Shown here: positions 10,017-18,688 of the stretch, piece after piece
Position numbering within the stretch: the stretch's first letter is position 1
How the letters are laid out: every line of letters begins with the position of its first letter
NCBI GenBank assembly: GCA_029762755.1
Contig: JARVGH010000001.1
Coordinates: 1 to 64,000 of the forward strand
Source of the DNA: Candidatus Bathyarchaeum tardum
GTDB taxonomy: Archaea > Thermoproteota > Bathyarchaeia > Bathyarchaeales > Bathyarchaeaceae
DNA: 64,000 nucleotides
Direction of reading: 5' to 3'
The notes under the pieces: model-generated
Seen by the model: only the letters and a program-made list of their open reading frames with translations
What the model was told of the DNA's origin: nothing
Database searches by the model: none
Program-made: the position numbers and the translations under genes

Positions 10017-10862
10017 TTATTTCATTTTAATTGTTTTTTCTTCAAGCGATTTGACTTTTTCTTGTATTCTCTCTACTTCGCGAGCGATTTTGGGGTCTTC
10101 CATTTCCAGTTTTCGTTTTTGATTGGATTTTAAAATCAACTTGAGGAATTCTGAGTCATAGTTTTTCGAAAGTAATTCAGTATTAGGAATCAAACAATGT
10201 CCACCAATAACTCCTGGAAAATGAATTGGTCTATCATGACGAACAAAATGGGTATCTTGTAAAAATTCGATAATTTGAGTAAAATCTGCTTCAAACTTAC
10301 TTGAAATTCTATGCATTTCTTGGAAACAAGCAATCATCCATGCACGGTATGTTGTCGAAAACAATTTTGCGAGCTCTGTTTCTGTGGGACCTGACAAAAC
10401 TTTGGTTTTCAATCCTAGTTCTTCAAAATGTTTTTGGGCTAATTCGGCTGATTTCTGGTCTATGCCGCCCACAAATTTTGTCCAAAACAGCAAATCTCTT
10501 TTCATGGTTTGCAAGCTGCTATGCATTCCCCTAATTGGAGAATGAACTAAATTGCCTCCAGTAATCTTGTAAACTTTTTTGGTGGTTCCAGGTGGGACAG
10601 TGCTGTTGATAATTGTTAATTCTGACTTGAATTTATTTATGTAATCTACTGTTATTTTTACAAACTCTTCTTGTTTGCCACATGAGTAGCAAATGTACAA
10701 TATATCCAATTTTGTTGGGATATCATCTTGTACAATCTCTTTCATTTTTTGTTCATCAACATCAAAACAATAAAGGTCAAATTTTCTGCTTTGTTTTAGT
10801 AACTCATACAAAGAATGTCCTACTTCACCCAAACCAACAACTAAGACTACTGGTTTAACCAT
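10017..10862 (-). CDS. Short NDP-sugar dehydrogenase-like protein
   Basis: A 281-residue protein related to UDP-glucose/UDP-ManNAc dehydrogenases. The Rossmann loop is GLGEVG (10-15), STVPPGTT (87-94) matches the NAD-site motif, E163/K166 in TETELAKLF match the catalytic helix, and the thiol C223 is in VIGGHCLIP. Family members are about 420-440 residues with a C-terminal UDP-binding Rossmann domain. That domain is missing here and is replaced by a charged coiled-coil tail (about 240-281). The catalytic cysteine argues for retained chemistry on an unusual substrate, or a regulatory role. It is clustered with sugar aminotransferase and acyltransferase genes. Confidence 0.75.
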   Translation of the reverse strand: MVKPVVLVVGLGEVGHSLYELLKQSRKFDLYCFDVDEQKMKEIVQDDIPTKLDILYICYSCGKQEEFVKITVDYINKFKSELTIINSTVPPGTTKKVYKITGGNLVHSPIRGMHSSLQTMKRDLLFWTKFVGGIDQKSAELAQKHFEELGLKTKVLSGPTETELAKLFSTTYRAWMIACFQEMHRISSKFEADFTQIIEFLQDTHFVRHDRPIHFPGVIGGHCLIPNTELLSKNYDSEFLKLILKSNQKRKLEMEDPKIAREVERIQEKVKSLEEKTIKMK

Positions 10863-10985
10863 GTGCTAAGCCTCATGCAAATTGTTTCCAACTGAAACTA
10901 CATGATTTTGCTGAAAACTAATAAAGGTAATCTAAACCTCTGTTCAATTGATTTTTTAATGATAAATGTTTGAAACTTTTTTTGG

Positions 10986-11426
10986 TTATATTTGTCTGAT
11001 TTCTCTTGCTGGATTGCCGTAAACTAGCTTTTTGGCTTTTACGTTTTTTGTTACAACAGAACCTGCTCCGACAAGGGCACTTTTTCCTATGGTTACTCCT
11101 GGAAGAATTGTGGTTCCGCCTCCAATTCTTGCTTTGTTTTCGATTGTGCAGGGTTGAATGTTACCATCGATGTGTTTGTCATTGAGAATTGTTGCTTTAG
11201 GTCCGAGAAATACCTCGTCTCCAATCGTTGCTCCGTTGCTGATGGTTACATGGCATTGAATCAGGCAATTGTTGCCAATTGTTACTTCTTTTCCGATGTC
11301 ACAATTGCTGCCTATTTTCACGTTATCTCCAATTTTGGTGTTATCCCCAATTACAACATAATTCCATATTGTAACACTTTTACCGATTTGAACATTTTTT
11401 CCAACAATAACCGTGTCAGCAATCAT
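10986..11426 (-). CDS. Hexapeptide-repeat acyltransferase
   Basis: A 146-residue left-handed beta-helix protein built of repeated [LIV]-G-x-x-x-x units (VGKNVQIGKSVTIWNYVVIG and onward), followed by GGGTTILPGVTIGKSALVGA and a short C-terminal NPAREIRQI tail. This is the pattern of WbpD/PglD-like N-acetyltransferases that acetylate the amino sugar formed by a DegT-type aminotransferase, here two genes further downstream. The acyl group and sugar are inferred only from context. Confidence 0.88.
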   Translation of the reverse strand: MIADTVIVGKNVQIGKSVTIWNYVVIGDNTKIGDNVKIGSNCDIGKEVTIGNNCLIQCHVTISNGATIGDEVFLGPKATILNDKHIDGNIQPCTIENKARIGGGTTILPGVTIGKSALVGAGSVVTKNVKAKKLVYGNPAREIRQI

Positions 11427-11478
11427 TTGAAAAATCCTCTTTTTTGATTAACATTTAGGCTAAAAAGGCTATAAAATG

Positions 11479-12453
11479 TTATTTCCGTTTTTTATTTGCT
11501 AATTCAATAATAATGTTTGCTAGATTTTCAGCACCGGACGGCAACGTAAGGATTTTTTTGTTTTTAGCTTCTGATATTGCATTTGTTAATGTTTTTACAG
11601 TTGATTCAGAAATAAACACGGCATTTAGTTTATCCGCCAAAATTTTAGCGTCTTCGGCTCCAACCGTTCGGGTCCATTCAGGATTCAAAACAATAACAAC
11701 TGGTTTTTGGTACACAACTGCTGCCTCTAAAGCAGTTAATCCGAAATGTGTCACTACGATTTCGGCTCCTGCTAAAAGTTCCTGAAATTTGTCTGTAAAT
11801 TCTAAAACTTTCCATTCCGGATGCCTTTCAGCAAAGGGTTTGGGGTCAATTTTTCCTGTTTGCAAAACTATGTTGGTCAGGTTGCTTTCATCTAAGGCTT
11901 TAAACAACAGCTTGTGTCCATGGGTGCCCCCTGTAACCAAAATGTATCCTTTATTTTCTGAAAGAATTTCCACCTTTGGAACTATTGGACCCACAACCAC
12001 TCCTTTGAGTATTTTTTTTTGTTCTTCCCAATGCAAAACAGTAACTGCAGCAAAATTTTGAAGTATCCTGGCAGTTTTTGATGCCTTCGTGAAACGAACA
12101 GGGCTTTCCATGCTAACAACGGGAACGCCTCTCATCCACGCCATTATTGAAGGCACAACACAGAAATTACTTCCTGAACTGACTACAACGTCAAATTCTT
12201 GAAAAGGCTGACCTAAAGACTCCAAGAATGATTTTGCTAAACGTGGGATAAATTGATGGGTTGAAGTTTTTGGACCTCGGGGTTTAATCAGATACTTTAC
12301 TTCTCCAAATTTTTGCAGTCTTTTTTCGCTTAGGATGTCTCCTTCGGGAACGATGAAAGATAGCTTCATTTTGTTCTGAAGGGCTTGAGCCAAAGCATAA
12401 GCGTACCCGCTGTGTCCTCCACCACCGACAAGAATCAGTACGTGTCCTTTCAT
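11479..12453 (-). CDS. Alg14-Alg13-like fused GlcNAc-type glycosyltransferase
   Basis: A GT-B fold enzyme that appears to join the two halves of eukaryotic Alg14/Alg13 (also PssD/PssE). The N-terminal half has HVLILVGGGGHSGYAYALAQ and VVSSGSNFCVVPS. The C-terminal half has ILVTGGTHGHKLL and VVTHFGLTALEAAVVYQKPVVI, the donor-binding region. Such enzymes add a sugar to lipid-linked sugar phosphates at the membrane. The frame opens to 12510, but the divergent TATA-like TTTAAA near 12518 would start transcription downstream of that ATG. The family N-terminus begins at 12453, behind a GTGGGA element, so 12453 is preferred. It heads the minus-strand glycan cluster. Confidence 0.82.
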   Translation of the reverse strand: MKGHVLILVGGGGHSGYAYALAQALQNKMKLSFIVPEGDILSEKRLQKFGEVKYLIKPRGPKTSTHQFIPRLAKSFLESLGQPFQEFDVVVSSGSNFCVVPSIMAWMRGVPVVSMESPVRFTKASKTARILQNFAAVTVLHWEEQKKILKGVVVGPIVPKVEILSENKGYILVTGGTHGHKLLFKALDESNLTNIVLQTGKIDPKPFAERHPEWKVLEFTDKFQELLAGAEIVVTHFGLTALEAAVVYQKPVVIVLNPEWTRTVGAEDAKILADKLNAVFISESTVKTLTNAISEAKNKKILTLPSGAENLANIIIELANKKRK

Positions 12454-12514
12454 TTGCATTCCCACGTTATCTTTCGGGTTGAAAAGGTATATATCTGTGT
12501 CCTCTTTCATTAGA

Positions 12515-12526
12515 AATGTTTAAATG
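12515..12526. promoter_or_regulatory. Shared TATA-like element between rpo12 and the glycan cluster
   Basis: The sequence atgtttaaatgt is nearly palindromic and can serve as a TATA box in both directions. On the plus strand it sits about 45 bases before rpo12 with a ggagat ribosome site in between. On the minus strand it sits just before the first ATG of the glycosyltransferase frame, which favours the internal start. Confidence 0.4.
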
Positions 12527-12564
12527 TCTGTGAAACAGGCGTTTTTAGTCTGGAGATAATATTT

Positions 12565-12735
12565 ATGTCAAGAAGAGCTGCACGTGGACTTGTTTATGAA
12601 TGTGTAAAATGTGGCGCCAAAGTTAGAACCGAAGAACTCGAGTTGCGCGGCGGCGGAGTAAAATGTACATATTGCGGTTATCGTGTCCTTAAAAAACAAA
12701 GACCCCCCGTAGTAAAAAGGGTCTCAACCGGCTAA
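12565..12735 (+). CDS. rpo12: DNA-directed RNA polymerase subunit Rpo12 (RpoP)
   Basis: A 56-residue zinc protein. YECVKCGAKV and VKCTYCGYRVL form the CxxC...CxxC zinc ribbon, and the tail KKQRPPVVKRVSTG matches the C-terminus of archaeal Rpo12 (eukaryotic Rpb12/ABC10-alpha), where it contacts the polymerase core near Rpo3. The N-terminal SRRAARGL extension is short and basic. A good ribosome binding site (tctggagat) stands about nine bases upstream of the ATG. It stands apart from other polymerase genes, as is common for this subunit. Confidence 0.92.
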   Translation: MSRRAARGLVYECVKCGAKVRTEELELRGGGVKCTYCGYRVLKKQRPPVVKRVSTG

Positions 12736-12849
12736 GATGACAAAAACCCTTGTCAACACGGTGCTTAGCACTAGTTTCATACGCAAACAAACTAATTTTT
12801 CAGAGTTTTTACTTAAAATAAGCAATTTTTTGACATATTTCTTGGGAAG

Positions 12850-12864
12850 TGTATATTTAAATAC
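12850..12864 (+). promoter_or_regulatory. TATA-like promoter element for the deoxyhypusine synthase gene
   Basis: The stretch gtatatttaaatac lies about 50 bases upstream of the ATG at 12910, with ggagatgg as a ribosome site close to the start. The spacing suits an archaeal TATA box with a short 5' leader. Confidence 0.45.
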
Positions 12865-12909
12865 AGCATTTGTAGTCCCTTTTGAATTTAACGATGGAGA
12901 TGGAAAATA

Positions 12910-13974
12910 ATGGGAGTCCCTTTGACTAATAAAGTTGAAGGCTTTACTGTTAAGCAAAAATCAGTTTCCCAACTCATTTCTGAAATGGGAAAAACAGCAT
13001 ATCAAGGAAGAAAACTAGCAGAAGCCGTAGACATCTGGGAAAAAATGATCAAAGAAGAAGACCTCGTAATTGTTTTAGGTCTTGCAGGTTCCATGAGCAC
13101 TGCTGGTCAGTGGACGTTAGTTAATTGGTTAATAAAAAACAGATTCGTTGACGTTATCGTTTCTACAGGCGCAAACGTTTCCGAAGACATTGTTGACGCC
13201 ATGGGGCTTGGATACTATCAAGGTACCTGTAACGCTAACGATGAAGAACTTCTAAAAGCCGACATCAACAGATACTATGATGTTTATGGCATAGAAACCG
13301 ATTACCGAAAAATGGAAGAGCTAATAACAGACTTCTTGTTAACCCTGAAAACAGATTATCCTTACTCTTCCATGGAAATCTTACATTTATTGGGTAAATG
13401 GTTAAGCAAAAAAAACATCCCAAGCATCACCGCAACTGCAGCAGAAAATGGTGTTCCAGTTTTCAGCCCTGCAATGTTAGACAGCGCCTACGGCGAAACA
13501 GTTCTGATGGCAAAAAATCAAGGACACAACTTGATAGTAGATCAAGTTAAAGAATTTGACCAGTTTGTAAGCATAGGAGAAAAAACAAAAAACACTGCTG
13601 TAATCTATGTTGGTGGTGGTGTTCCAAAAGATTTCACCCAGCTACTTGCGATTTCAATTTCTCCAAAAACTATGGATCAAGAAATAAAAGGTCGAGAAGG
13701 CAACTGTCGAAAAAGCCTGCAAGAATACTATTATCCACACAAATATGCCCTTCAGATAACTACTGATTCTCCTCAATGGGGTGGATTATCTGGTTGTACT
13801 TTGGAAGAGGCAAAAAGTTGGGGAAAAGTTGACGTAAACGGAAGGGACGTTACCTGCTATTGTGATGCTACCATTGCATTGCCCCTTATCACTCATGCTC
13901 TCAATGAACGTGTAGCCTCAGATGCACGAAAGAACAGAGCTCCCGACCTTTCATGGCTGTTTCCTGAAGAGTAA
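12910..13974 (+). CDS. dys: Deoxyhypusine synthase
   Basis: A 354-residue NAD-dependent enzyme that moves the aminobutyl group of spermidine onto a lysine of translation factor aIF5A, the first step of hypusine formation. VGGGVPK (234-240) is part of the NAD-binding site. SGCTLEEAKSWGKVDVNG holds the catalytic lysine K306, equivalent to human K329. VYADA-like CYCDATIALPL follows, as in the family. The length matches the archaeal/eukaryotic enzyme. The next gene makes agmatine, the precursor of polyamines, so the pair links polyamine synthesis to its use in hypusination. Confidence 0.93.
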   Translation: MGVPLTNKVEGFTVKQKSVSQLISEMGKTAYQGRKLAEAVDIWEKMIKEEDLVIVLGLAGSMSTAGQWTLVNWLIKNRFVDVIVSTGANVSEDIVDAMGLGYYQGTCNANDEELLKADINRYYDVYGIETDYRKMEELITDFLLTLKTDYPYSSMEILHLLGKWLSKKNIPSITATAAENGVPVFSPAMLDSAYGETVLMAKNQGHNLIVDQVKEFDQFVSIGEKTKNTAVIYVGGGVPKDFTQLLAISISPKTMDQEIKGREGNCRKSLQEYYYPHKYALQITTDSPQWGGLSGCTLEEAKSWGKVDVNGRDVTCYCDATIALPLITHALNERVASDARKNRAPDLSWLFPEE

Positions 13975-14024
13975 TGAAAAATACAAAAAACTAAAAAATG
14001 CGATTTAGGAGAAAATTAAACACA

Positions 14025-14567
14025 ATGATTCCAAAACGAGTATTCTTGACCAAAGGTGTTGGCAAACACAAAGACTATTTGCAATCTTTTGAACTTGCTT
14101 TACGTTCAGCAGGAATACAAGCCTGTAACATCGTAACTGTTTCTAGCATACTGCCCCCTGGATGTGAAATTATCTCCAAGGAACAAGGAGTTAAAATGCT
14201 TCATCCTGGAGAAATTACCTTTGCAGTTATGTCAAAAAATTCAGTCAAAGAACCCCACCGACAAATTGCTGCCTCAATTGGTATGGCGATGCCTTCAAGC
14301 AAAGATAGTTATGGTTACCTTTCTGAACACCACTCCTTTGGAGAAACCGCAGAATTTGCTGGCAACTATGCTGAAGATTTAGCAGCAACAATGTTAGCTA
14401 CAACAATGGGTATTCCTTTTGATCCAGAACAAGCTTGGAACGAAAAAAAGCAGTTATTCCAAACCAGTGGCATGATCATCAAAACAAATAACATCACTCA
14501 GTCTGCAAAAGGCGACAAAAACGGTCTATGGACTACGGTTCTTGCAGCAGCAGTTTTTGTGCCCTAA
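14025..14567 (+). CDS. pdaD: Pyruvoyl-dependent arginine decarboxylase
   Basis: A 180-residue proenzyme that cleaves itself at a Ser-Ser bond to form the pyruvoyl cofactor and then converts arginine to agmatine. The cleavage site is in TVSSILPPG with S40/S41, and [20 protein letters not shown] plus the C-terminal [12 protein letters not shown] match the archaeal PdaD fold. An in-frame ATG at 13998 exists, but taggagaaaa just upstream of 14025 and the family N-terminus [11 protein letters not shown] favour 14025. The gene follows dys by 50 bases and is probably cotranscribed. Confidence 0.92.
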   Translation: MIPKRVFLTKGVGKHKDYLQSFELALRSAGIQACNIVTVSSILPPGCEIISKEQGVKMLHPGEITFAVMSKNSVKEPHRQIAASIGMAMPSSKDSYGYLSEHHSFGETAEFAGNYAEDLAATMLATTMGIPFDPEQAWNEKKQLFQTSGMIIKTNNITQSAKGDKNGLWTTVLAAAVFVP

Positions 14568-14660
14568 CCTTGTTTTCAGTTGGGTAAACACCCACTTCTT
14601 TATTTTTTTTGTTAACTGGACTTCAAATTTTATATCTACAAAGTTTCATATTGGTTAGAT

Positions 14661-15455
14661 ATGGACTTGATTTTTGGGTTTGATGTTGTCAGAAAACCTG
14701 TTGAGGATTATTTTGAATATGCTTCAAAGTATGGTTTGGGTCATCTGGAAATTGATTTAATCCGTGAAAATTCGTTTATCGAAACTTTTGATGCTGAAAG
14801 AATCTTCAATCTTAGAAACTTGTCTGAAGATTTCGACATTAGTTTGAGTTTGCATACCCCGTTTAGTATTAATCCCTCTGACAAGATTCCCACAATCAGG
14901 GATGCCACCATCGCATATTTGCGGCGTTGCGTGGCTGTTGCTTACGAATTGAATGCAACCCATGTAACTACTCATGTGGGTTACTGTCTCGGTGTTAAGC
15001 CCTCAAAACAAAAAGCCCTGAACCGACTAGTTATGAATCTCAAACAAGTTCTAAGAGATTGCCAAGAATTTGGCGTGAACTTAGCAATCGAAAACGTTAA
15101 TCCTATGCCTGAAAACTCTGAAATGTTCTATCTAGCAGATAGTATTGAAGAGTGCACGTTTTTGTTGAATGAGCTTGATTCACAGTATATCAATTTGTGC
15201 TTGGATACTGGTCACGCAAACATCAACGAAGGTCCATTGGCTTATCTCAAAAAGTTTGGGAAAAAAATCATTAACATTCATTTTCATGACAACAACGGAA
15301 AAACCGATGACCACCTAGATGTGGGACAAGGTACTATTCCGTGGAAAAAAGTTGTTGAAGCTTTGAAGGCAATCAATTTTTATGGTCCTTATGTTTCAGA
15401 ATGCTTTAATTCAAAACCCCATGAAGCAAAAAAAGCCCTACTGAAATACTTCTAA
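14661..15455 (+). CDS. Sugar phosphate isomerase/epimerase-like TIM barrel protein
   Basis: A 264-residue member of the xylose-isomerase-like/AP endonuclease 2 superfamily. LGHLEIDL at the first strand, SLHTPFSIN, THVGYC, LAIENVNPMP, LCLDTGHANI and NIHFHDNNGKTDDHLDVGQG are in the order expected for the metal-binding strands (Glu, His, Asp-x-Gly-His, His-x-His-Asp). These enzymes isomerise sugars or inosose; no cluster shows the substrate here. It starts with ATG after a TATA-like ttttatatct. Confidence 0.85.
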   Translation: MDLIFGFDVVRKPVEDYFEYASKYGLGHLEIDLIRENSFIETFDAERIFNLRNLSEDFDISLSLHTPFSINPSDKIPTIRDATIAYLRRCVAVAYELNATHVTTHVGYCLGVKPSKQKALNRLVMNLKQVLRDCQEFGVNLAIENVNPMPENSEMFYLADSIEECTFLLNELDSQYINLCLDTGHANINEGPLAYLKKFGKKIINIHFHDNNGKTDDHLDVGQGTIPWKKVVEALKAINFYGPYVSECFNSKPHEAKKALLKYF

Positions 15456-15490
15456 TTTTGGTATCAAATCTTTAGATACAAAATTTGAAG

Positions 15491-15805
15491 TTAGAAAAAG
15501 TCGTCGTCTCGGATTTTTCGTAGCGTTTTACTTTTGAATCTAACCGCTGGTGCTTTTGTTTCTTCTGGTTTTTTGTCAATGGTTTTCCGTTTTACCGATT
15601 CGCCACATACCCCGTTAGGCAGCAATTGTCTTCGTACACATGTAGCATAAGTACAATTTGCTACGTTGCATTCTTCATCGGTCCATTTACACCAGTTTCT
15701 ATTTCCTTGATAGATTACCGCTCGTTTTACACATTTAAACAAACGACATTTAGGGGAACAATATTTTGTTTCAACCAATATGTGCCACGACCTTCGTTCG
15801 ACCAA
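15491..15805 (-). CDS. Cysteine-rich small protein of unknown function
   Basis: About 104 residues with nine or more cysteines packed into the first 70: YCSPKCRLFKC, WCKWTDEECNVANCTYATC and GVCGES. This pattern points to one or two metal (zinc or iron-sulfur) sites. The C-terminal third is Lys/Arg-rich and probably disordered. The called start is TTG at 15805; an internal TTG in the WHILVETK region could be the true one. It faces the isomerase gene tail to tail. I do not recognise a family. Confidence 0.55.
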   Translation of the reverse strand: MVERRSWHILVETKYCSPKCRLFKCVKRAVIYQGNRNWCKWTDEECNVANCTYATCVRRQLLPNGVCGESVKRKTIDKKPEETKAPAVRFKSKTLRKIRDDDFF

Positions 15806-15959
15806 AAATTCTTTGCAGTTACGTCATATCAGCAAAGTAAGCAACATCTATAGCGCATAATAAATTTTATGTTTTTCAGCTATGTAACCTTGTCACGGAT
15901 AAAAAAATTTAGTTGTGCCCTAAGAAAAAACAGGCACTTTTTTGGGTTTTTTGTTTTGT

Positions 15960-16952
15960 TTACTTGAATTGGGGAATAACCGATTCGCTGATTAGGTCAA
16001 TTGATTTTCGCACATTAGGTCCTACTGGTGAACCAACAACGAACTGGGTTATTCCAGCTTTAAGCAGTCTGGCTATCTTTTCATTGCACATGTCGGGAGT
16101 GCCTGCGATAGCGAAAGCTTCAATCATTTCTGGGGTAACTGAACCAAAAGCAGTGCCAAAGTCACCTTTAGCTAAACCATTACGGATGGCGTTTACTTTT
16201 TCCATGTTTAGTCCATGTCTTTCCAGTACTACGTCGGGGCTGCCTGCAACGATGAACGCTGCAACTGGAGATGCTGCTGCCATTGCTTTGTCAACTTTCT
16301 TGTCCACTGCAAATGACGTGTAAGCCGTAACATCTATGTCTGACATGTTTTTTCCAGCCTCTTCAACACCTTTCTTGATTTGACTAACTGCGTAATCGAT
16401 GTCTCGTGGATGAGAAGCATTAATCAAAACTCCGTCGCCGATTTTTCCTGCGGTTGCAAGCATTTTTGGTCCCTGGGCACCGATGTAAATTGGGATTTGT
16501 CCTCTAGGTTTAAAGTTAAATTTGGTACCGTTAACTGAGAACACTTTTCCTTCATATTTGACGCTTTTTCCTTCAAGCATTTTCTTGAAGATTGTAATGG
16601 CATCCACTACTGCAGACAATTGTTTTTTTGCTTCAACTCCAGTAGTTGCAAGAGTTGTAACGTCACCTGCGCCCATTCCCAAAACAACTCTTCCAGGCGC
16701 CATTTCATCTAATGAGGCTAAAGATTGAGCCGTCATTACTGGGTTAATCATGTATGGGTTGGTTACTCCTGGGCCTAAGATGATTTTCTTGGTGTAAAGG
16801 GCAGTTGTTGCTAGAGTTGTGTACACGTTGCGGTTGTTGTAGTGGTCAGTTATCCACAGGTTGTCAAATCCACGTTTTTCTGATTGAATTGCATAATAGA
16901 CTGTTTTCCAGTATGCTTCTTTGGGTACAAATTCGATTCCAAACTTTACCAT
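15960..16952 (-). CDS. mer: 5,10-methylenetetrahydromethanopterin reductase (F420-dependent)
   Basis: A 330-residue bacterial-luciferase-like TIM barrel enzyme that uses reduced F420 to convert methylene- to methyl-tetrahydromethanopterin (or the reverse). FGIEFVPKEAYW at the N-terminus, WITDHYNNRN (cofactor-side loop), GPGVTNPYMINP, and GRVVLGMGAGD are the Mer-type motifs; the length matches. In archaea lacking methyl-CoM reductase, Mer serves the methyl branch of the Wood-Ljungdahl pathway. A small gene of unknown function lies 15 bases upstream in the same direction and is likely cotranscribed. Confidence 0.92.
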   Translation of the reverse strand: MVKFGIEFVPKEAYWKTVYYAIQSEKRGFDNLWITDHYNNRNVYTTLATTALYTKKIILGPGVTNPYMINPVMTAQSLASLDEMAPGRVVLGMGAGDVTTLATTGVEAKKQLSAVVDAITIFKKMLEGKSVKYEGKVFSVNGTKFNFKPRGQIPIYIGAQGPKMLATAGKIGDGVLINASHPRDIDYAVSQIKKGVEEAGKNMSDIDVTAYTSFAVDKKVDKAMAAASPVAAFIVAGSPDVVLERHGLNMEKVNAIRNGLAKGDFGTAFGSVTPEMIEAFAIAGTPDMCNEKIARLLKAGITQFVVGSPVGPNVRKSIDLISESVIPQFK

Positions 16953-16967
16953 TATTCATGCAACTCC

Positions 16968-17255
16968 TTATGCTGCTGCCTCTTTGACTGCATTGGCTAC
17001 TTCTGCCAACTGTAAGTCTTCTTCTAAAAAGGCGGCAGTTTTTTCTAGTTCAACGGTTGCAGTTGCCTCAAGCAGAACTGCAAGACCCGTCACATCATCA
17101 AATGTGCCAGTTTGCCATTGACTCAAAAAGCAAGTCGCCATTTTAGCTGGCATATTTGCTTCTTTTTTGGTTTTCAGTAAATAATTCAGAAGTTTATCTG
17201 AAAGTGTTCCTCGTTTTTCAACAGGAATCATTTCAACAATTTTTTTGAAAGACAC
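16968..17255 (-). CDS. Small helical protein cotranscribed with mer
   Basis: A 95-residue protein (start GTG at 17255, behind aaagaggtg) made almost wholly of predicted helices: FKKIVEMIPVEKRGTLSDKLLNYLL, MPAKMATCFLSQWQTG and a long Glu/Ala-rich helix ELEKTAAFLEEDLQLAEVANAVKEAAA. An in-frame GTG at 17279 gives eight more residues but lacks a ribosome site. It ends 15 bases before mer, which suggests a function tied to the F420/H4MPT step, for example a stability partner. No known family recognised. Confidence 0.65.
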   Translation of the reverse strand: MSFKKIVEMIPVEKRGTLSDKLLNYLLKTKKEANMPAKMATCFLSQWQTGTFDDVTGLAVLLEATATVELEKTAAFLEEDLQLAEVANAVKEAAA

Positions 17256-17502
17256 AAAGTACACCTCTTTCAGCACCACGTAGTTTTTAATACAACGATT
17301 TAAACTTGACTCATGTTTTTATTAAAGAACATGGTAAGACCGTTTTTAGCTTGAAAAATAGCTGTAATAATAGATGTTTTGCTGAAATAAAAACAATTCT
17401 AAAATTGATTACAGATGTTGAAAAAATTCTTAATTTTCTTAGACCTATCTAACGATAAATATGCTAACATCATGTGATTACCTACATTTTTGTAAATAAA
17501 AA

Positions 17503-18510
17503 TTAAAAAGTTGATATATATTCAGAGTTTCTTGGAATTTTTGAGTCTATTTCAAAAATCTGAATTTTTATCTCAGAAATTCCAGGTATTTTTTTAATTT
17601 CATTTTGAATTGAAAAAAGATGTTCAATATTTTTTATGTATCCTTTAACAAAAAGGTCATAAACGCCACTTGTTTTAATTATTAAAGTTATATCGGGTAT
17701 TTGACTAAGGCAATCTATGATAGTTGATAACTTTTCTGAGGAAGCAAAGGCTAAATTTAAGTGTATTTTTGCAGCATAACCCAATTTTGATGGGTTTATC
17801 TGAATTATTGGTTTAATTATTTTATTTTCAAATAATTTTTTAACTCTTCGAGAAATAGTGTCAGTAGAAGCCCCCAATTCTTGAGCAATTTTTCTAAAGG
17901 GCACTCTTCCATTTCCTTTTAATTTCTCTATTATTTTTTTATCCATTTGGTCAAGTTTTATCTTAGAATTTTGAAATTGATTTTTACTGGTTTTTTTAAT
18001 AACATTGATATCATTATTTTGAAACTTAGATGGCAATACGGATAAATTATCCAAAATATTTCTTATTCCAATCCAAATTTCAGTTGTAACCCCCAAAACA
18101 CAGGGGATTTGTTTTATGGTGTGTGTAATTTCTTCTAGTTCCCTCAAATTTTTTAATATTACAACCGCTCGTAACTTCGGTCCAATATTTTCTTGGGAAA
18201 CACTAGATACTTTATTGATTTTGCCAATAATACCTGCAACATATTCTTGGGAGTCAGATAAAACAGACACATGTAGGCGCCCTACAGTGGCAAAACCAGA
18301 TGCAGAACAATCTAACTGTATTGCAGATCCAACAATTATGCCCTCTTTTTTCATTTTTTTATAATGCTGCCTGATAATGTCTTGGGAGGTGTTTGCATGT
18401 TCGGCAATCACTCTAAAAGTTGTGCGACCATTTTGAAGCAATTCTTTCAAAATTATTCCATCAACTTCATCGATTGGCAGCAACAATTCACCTTTTTTAC
18501 CAGTACACAT
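17503..18510 (-). CDS. Tandem-domain Lrp/AsnC transcription regulator
   Basis: A 335-residue protein holding two complete Lrp/AsnC units. Each has an HTH (IDEVDGIILKELLQNGRTTF..., then IRQHYKKMKKEGIIVG; and LDQMDKKIIEKLKGNGRVPF..., then ISRRVKKLFENKIIKP). Each HTH is followed by a RAM-type alpha-beta domain. Single-unit Lrp proteins are about 150 residues, so this is an internal duplication or fusion. The second half keeps the canonical fold better. It diverges from the first PQQ-propeller gene with 178 bases between, a natural position for a local regulator of that gene. Ligand unknown. Confidence 0.85.
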   Translation of the reverse strand: MCTGKKGELLLPIDEVDGIILKELLQNGRTTFRVIAEHANTSQDIIRQHYKKMKKEGIIVGSAIQLDCSASGFATVGRLHVSVLSDSQEYVAGIIGKINKVSSVSQENIGPKLRAVVILKNLRELEEITHTIKQIPCVLGVTTEIWIGIRNILDNLSVLPSKFQNNDINVIKKTSKNQFQNSKIKLDQMDKKIIEKLKGNGRVPFRKIAQELGASTDTISRRVKKLFENKIIKPIIQINPSKLGYAAKIHLNLAFASSEKLSTIIDCLSQIPDITLIIKTSGVYDLFVKGYIKNIEHLFSIQNEIKKIPGISEIKIQIFEIDSKIPRNSEYISTF

Positions 18511-18688
18511 ATGGATCCAAATGAATGTTTCTCAACAATATTTTACATTTAACAATTAAAAAATAATCAAAAATTTCAGTAATAATATCAGCTATTTTTA
18601 CCGAAATATTTGAAAAAAATTAATTCCATCCAAAAATTTAAAAACAAATCTAGATGTAATCAATATCACAAATTATGAAGGAAAAAAA

